This document shows, one piece after another, positions 23,501 to 26,500 of a stretch of DNA of 34,013 nt (the first letter of the stretch is position 1; every line of letters starts with the position of its first letter). This DNA is from Candidatus Omnitrophota bacterium. Lineage in GTDB: Bacteria; Omnitrophota; Gorgyraeia; 2-02-FULL-51-18. The stretch spans positions 1 to 34,013 of the forward strand of contig JAHFFN010000015.1 of assembly GCA_023247915.1 (NCBI GenBank), read 5' to 3'. The notes beneath the pieces are model-generated. The model did no database searches. It saw only the letters and a program-made list of their open reading frames with translations, and was not told the DNA's origin. Position numbers and translations under genes: made by a program.

Positions 23501-26500
23501 AATAAGCGCGTTCCAAAGGAACAGTGCTCGGAGTAAGAGCCAAATCTGCCAGCCGCGCGCCAACCGATGGCTGCGCCATCGGAGATTGTGGCGTTGCTGT
23601 TTTTCCACCATCCCTCATCCACTCTCCACCATTTGTCTTTCCTGCCAGCCGCGCACCGGATCCCAGATCCCTATCAAGAAGCACAAGCTCAATTAAACGG
23701 CGTTTTATATCTAACAACTCCTCTGACTTGGATTGAAGGTGGAGACTACGCGAATCAATGAAGTTATTGATAATATCTCTTACCACATTAATATCTCTTG
23801 CGGTATGGGCTTCCAAACGAACGTTTGAAAATTCACCAATAATGGACTCTCCAAGCATACCCTCCAAGTCGCGACTAACATTCTTATAGTCAAGTTCGAC
23901 GATCAACACCAATGCCGATCGCCTGAATTGTTCCAATGAGATTCCAAAAATCCAGCCGTTATAACGCGTTTGAGAATTTTGTATAATTTCAACGAGGTTC
24001 ACAGATCCAAATAATTTTTTCAAATAACCCGCTTCTGTACCCCCAGGAGGTATCATCTCTAACGCTCCGGTTACAAAATCTGCTTTATCTCGCACAACCA
24101 TGGGACCCATTACTTTTAGGGGCTCCGAAGCATCCACTCTTGAAATCAATAAATCTAGAAACTTCCCAGCCCCCTCTGTATTTTCTTTCTCTGCAAAGAT
24201 CGAAAACACCATGACGAGATTATCGGTGACCAACTTAGAATCTCCCGGCTCAGTGATTGCTTGATAAAACTGGTCAAATTCTTCCGCAGACGGACACTGT
24301 TCTCCATTTTTAGTTAATTGGTTTATGTCTTTCCTCAGCTTATATTGAGCTGCGACTTTAGCTGCTACGGTATCATTTCCACGCCGGCTCGATTTCTTTT
24401 TGAGGTAAATTTGGTATGCCTCTTCTTTTCTTTTTTTAAGAGCAATATTAAAATCAATATAGAGTTGTCCTTTTTGAATACTTTCAACTATTTGAGATGC
24501 CAATACTCTCAAGGGGATAAAATCGGGATGTTCCGACGCAACTATGATTTTTAAAAAATCAACGAATCTGTCGGCTCGAACCTGAAACTCTTCCTTGCTA
24601 TCTCCAACAAGTTTTTCGTAGCCTAAAGCGGTTGTCTCCCACAAATCCCGCATACTGTTCAAAACTCCCACTTTATCACTCGCTTGGATGAGCAGACTCA
24701 AAGCTTTGCTTTCTTGGCGTTCAAAAACCGCCTCCAAAATTTGTTGCGCCGCCACCAGCCGCGCCCCCCGAGGCGCCAAAGGCGCCGAGGAGAGACCCGC
24801 TGACTTTTTGGCGGACGCCGAACGATTCGCTCCAATCGCAGATTCGAGCATCATCGCCGCAGCCTTGTCTTCCGTGTGCGCTATTCGGGCAGCGGCGCCC
24901 ACCAATTGAGCCAGCCTAGCTCCATCAAGTGCCTCTGCGATTCTTTCAGTTCTTACATCGTCATTGGCCTTTTTTAACTGGATAAAGTCTTTTTCTAGGG
25001 CGCTCTCGGAGGAGGTTGAAACAATTTTGATTTCTTTTTTGACAGGCTCAAGAAGCAATCTTTCGTACTTGGCCTGATTGGTTTCGGAGGTCACCGTCGG
25101 AGCGAGCACAGCATAAGAATAGCCTTTTTCTTTGAAAAGCTTCGTGAGATGCGAGGTGTGATAGCCGCCGGCGATAAGGATGGCAACTTGGGCATTTTCT
25201 TCTTTCAGGATGCGTTCGGAGTTTTTCATGAAAGAGAGATCTCTTTCAGCGACGGAGGCATAGAAATTTTCTAGCGCCGCTTTCCCCTCTTCCAAATAGT
25301 TTTCATACGGCAAGAGATCCGTGAAGTAACCGAGTTCGGCGAGTTTGCGATTGATAAATGCTAGAGTCGCCGCGGTCAGGAAGTCGGGCTCGTTGACTTT
25401 AAAGAGCTCGAATTCTTTGGTTGTCATTTGAATGTGATAAGCTGTTTGGAGAAGCTGGATATAGCGATCAATTGCGTGAATTAACGCTATGTCATTGCGA
25501 GGAGCCGAAGGCGACGAAGCAATCTGAGATTGCTTCGCTTCGCTCGCAATGACAGCCTTATACACCTCGTCCTCCAACCGTTCGGATTCTTCTATGAGTT
25601 CTTCGAGATCGATTTTGGAAAATTCTTCCAGGTAATCGCCGTAAGCCGCGTAGTTGGGGTATTGAGTCAATTGGATATTCTTAGTTTTCGCGATATTCAA
25701 AGTATTTCGAAAGTAGGAAAATTGAGCGAGTTTGTTTTGATTTAATTTGGACGCCCTGGACAAATAATCCCGAAGCTCGCTGCCTCCGCCCTTTTTATCA
25801 ATCTCTTGGATCAAGGCGGCCTGCTCGAGATTGGCGAGATTAAAGTCGATGGATTTTTCTTGCTCTAAGAGTATGGAGAGTTTTTGTAAGGTTGGAAAAT
25901 TGTTGAGTTGTTGAGACGTTGAGGTGTTGAGTTGGGCGAGCTCAAGAAGTTTTTTTATTTTACTATCGCCTAACTCCTGCCTTCTATCTCCTAAAGCTTC
26001 GTATTCGATCAACTCCTTCGGATAAAGTTTCCGTTTTAATTTCTCAAGTCCGCTGTCGATTCGCTTTAGATATTCCAAAATCGCTTCGCGGCGTTCGGCA
26101 AGATCACCGTAAGCGCGCACGCTTTTCAGATACAGCTCTCGATCTTCGATGCCCATGATTTTCATCGGATGATCGGAAATCAAATTAAGATATTCTTCGC
26201 CGGAAATTTTTCCTTCCATCAAAAAGCTCTTGGCAACGCGTTTCCAAACCTCCGGCGGCGCGACTTCTTTGATCGGAGTCAGCGTATCGTCCTTCGAACC
26301 GCCTTCCACAAGCACCAACGAAACTTTGTACCTGGACATGATTTGATCAAGAGAATTAGCGAGATTTTGCTGACCGCTTAGATTCGCGTGGGCGTCTTGG
26401 ATATGAATAATAAAAGTTTTGTCATCCCCTTTGTGAATCTCTTTGAGCGAAGAAAATTCCACCGGCGCTTCAAAGCGTGAGGGGTCTTTCAGGAGAAGAG

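Larger units (their letters stand above)
5808..24923 (-). repeat. Dispersed GARLA pentapeptide motif, 25 in-frame copies
   Basis: 15-bp sites: 24909-24923, 24753-24767 (GARLV), 23643-23657, 23547-23561, 22302-22316, 21372-21386, 20112-20126, 19032-19046, 18261-18275, 17439-17453 (GTRLA), 16539-16553 (GARLS), 15939-15953, 14901-14915, 14085-14099 (GARLS), 13113-13127, 12408-12422 (AARLA), 11754-11768, 10578-10592 (GSRLG), 9429-9443 (GARLT), 8853-8867, 7623-7637 (GARLS), 7260-7274, 6762-6776, 6594-6608 (GARLT), 5808-5822. Sixteen are exact GARLA and 22 are GARL plus A, S, T or V. All are in frame +0 of the giant gene and no two have the same DNA sequence. The commonest form is GC-rich (GGCGCGCGGCTGGCG-like). 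Spacing varies from 27 to 410 residues, so this is a punctuation mark and not a tandem repeat. Confidence 0.95.

Noticed and set aside
5808-24923. GARLA sites as a CRISPR or tandem repeat array
   Set aside because: Spacing ranges from 27 to 410 codons, the DNA differs in every copy and the intervals are coding.
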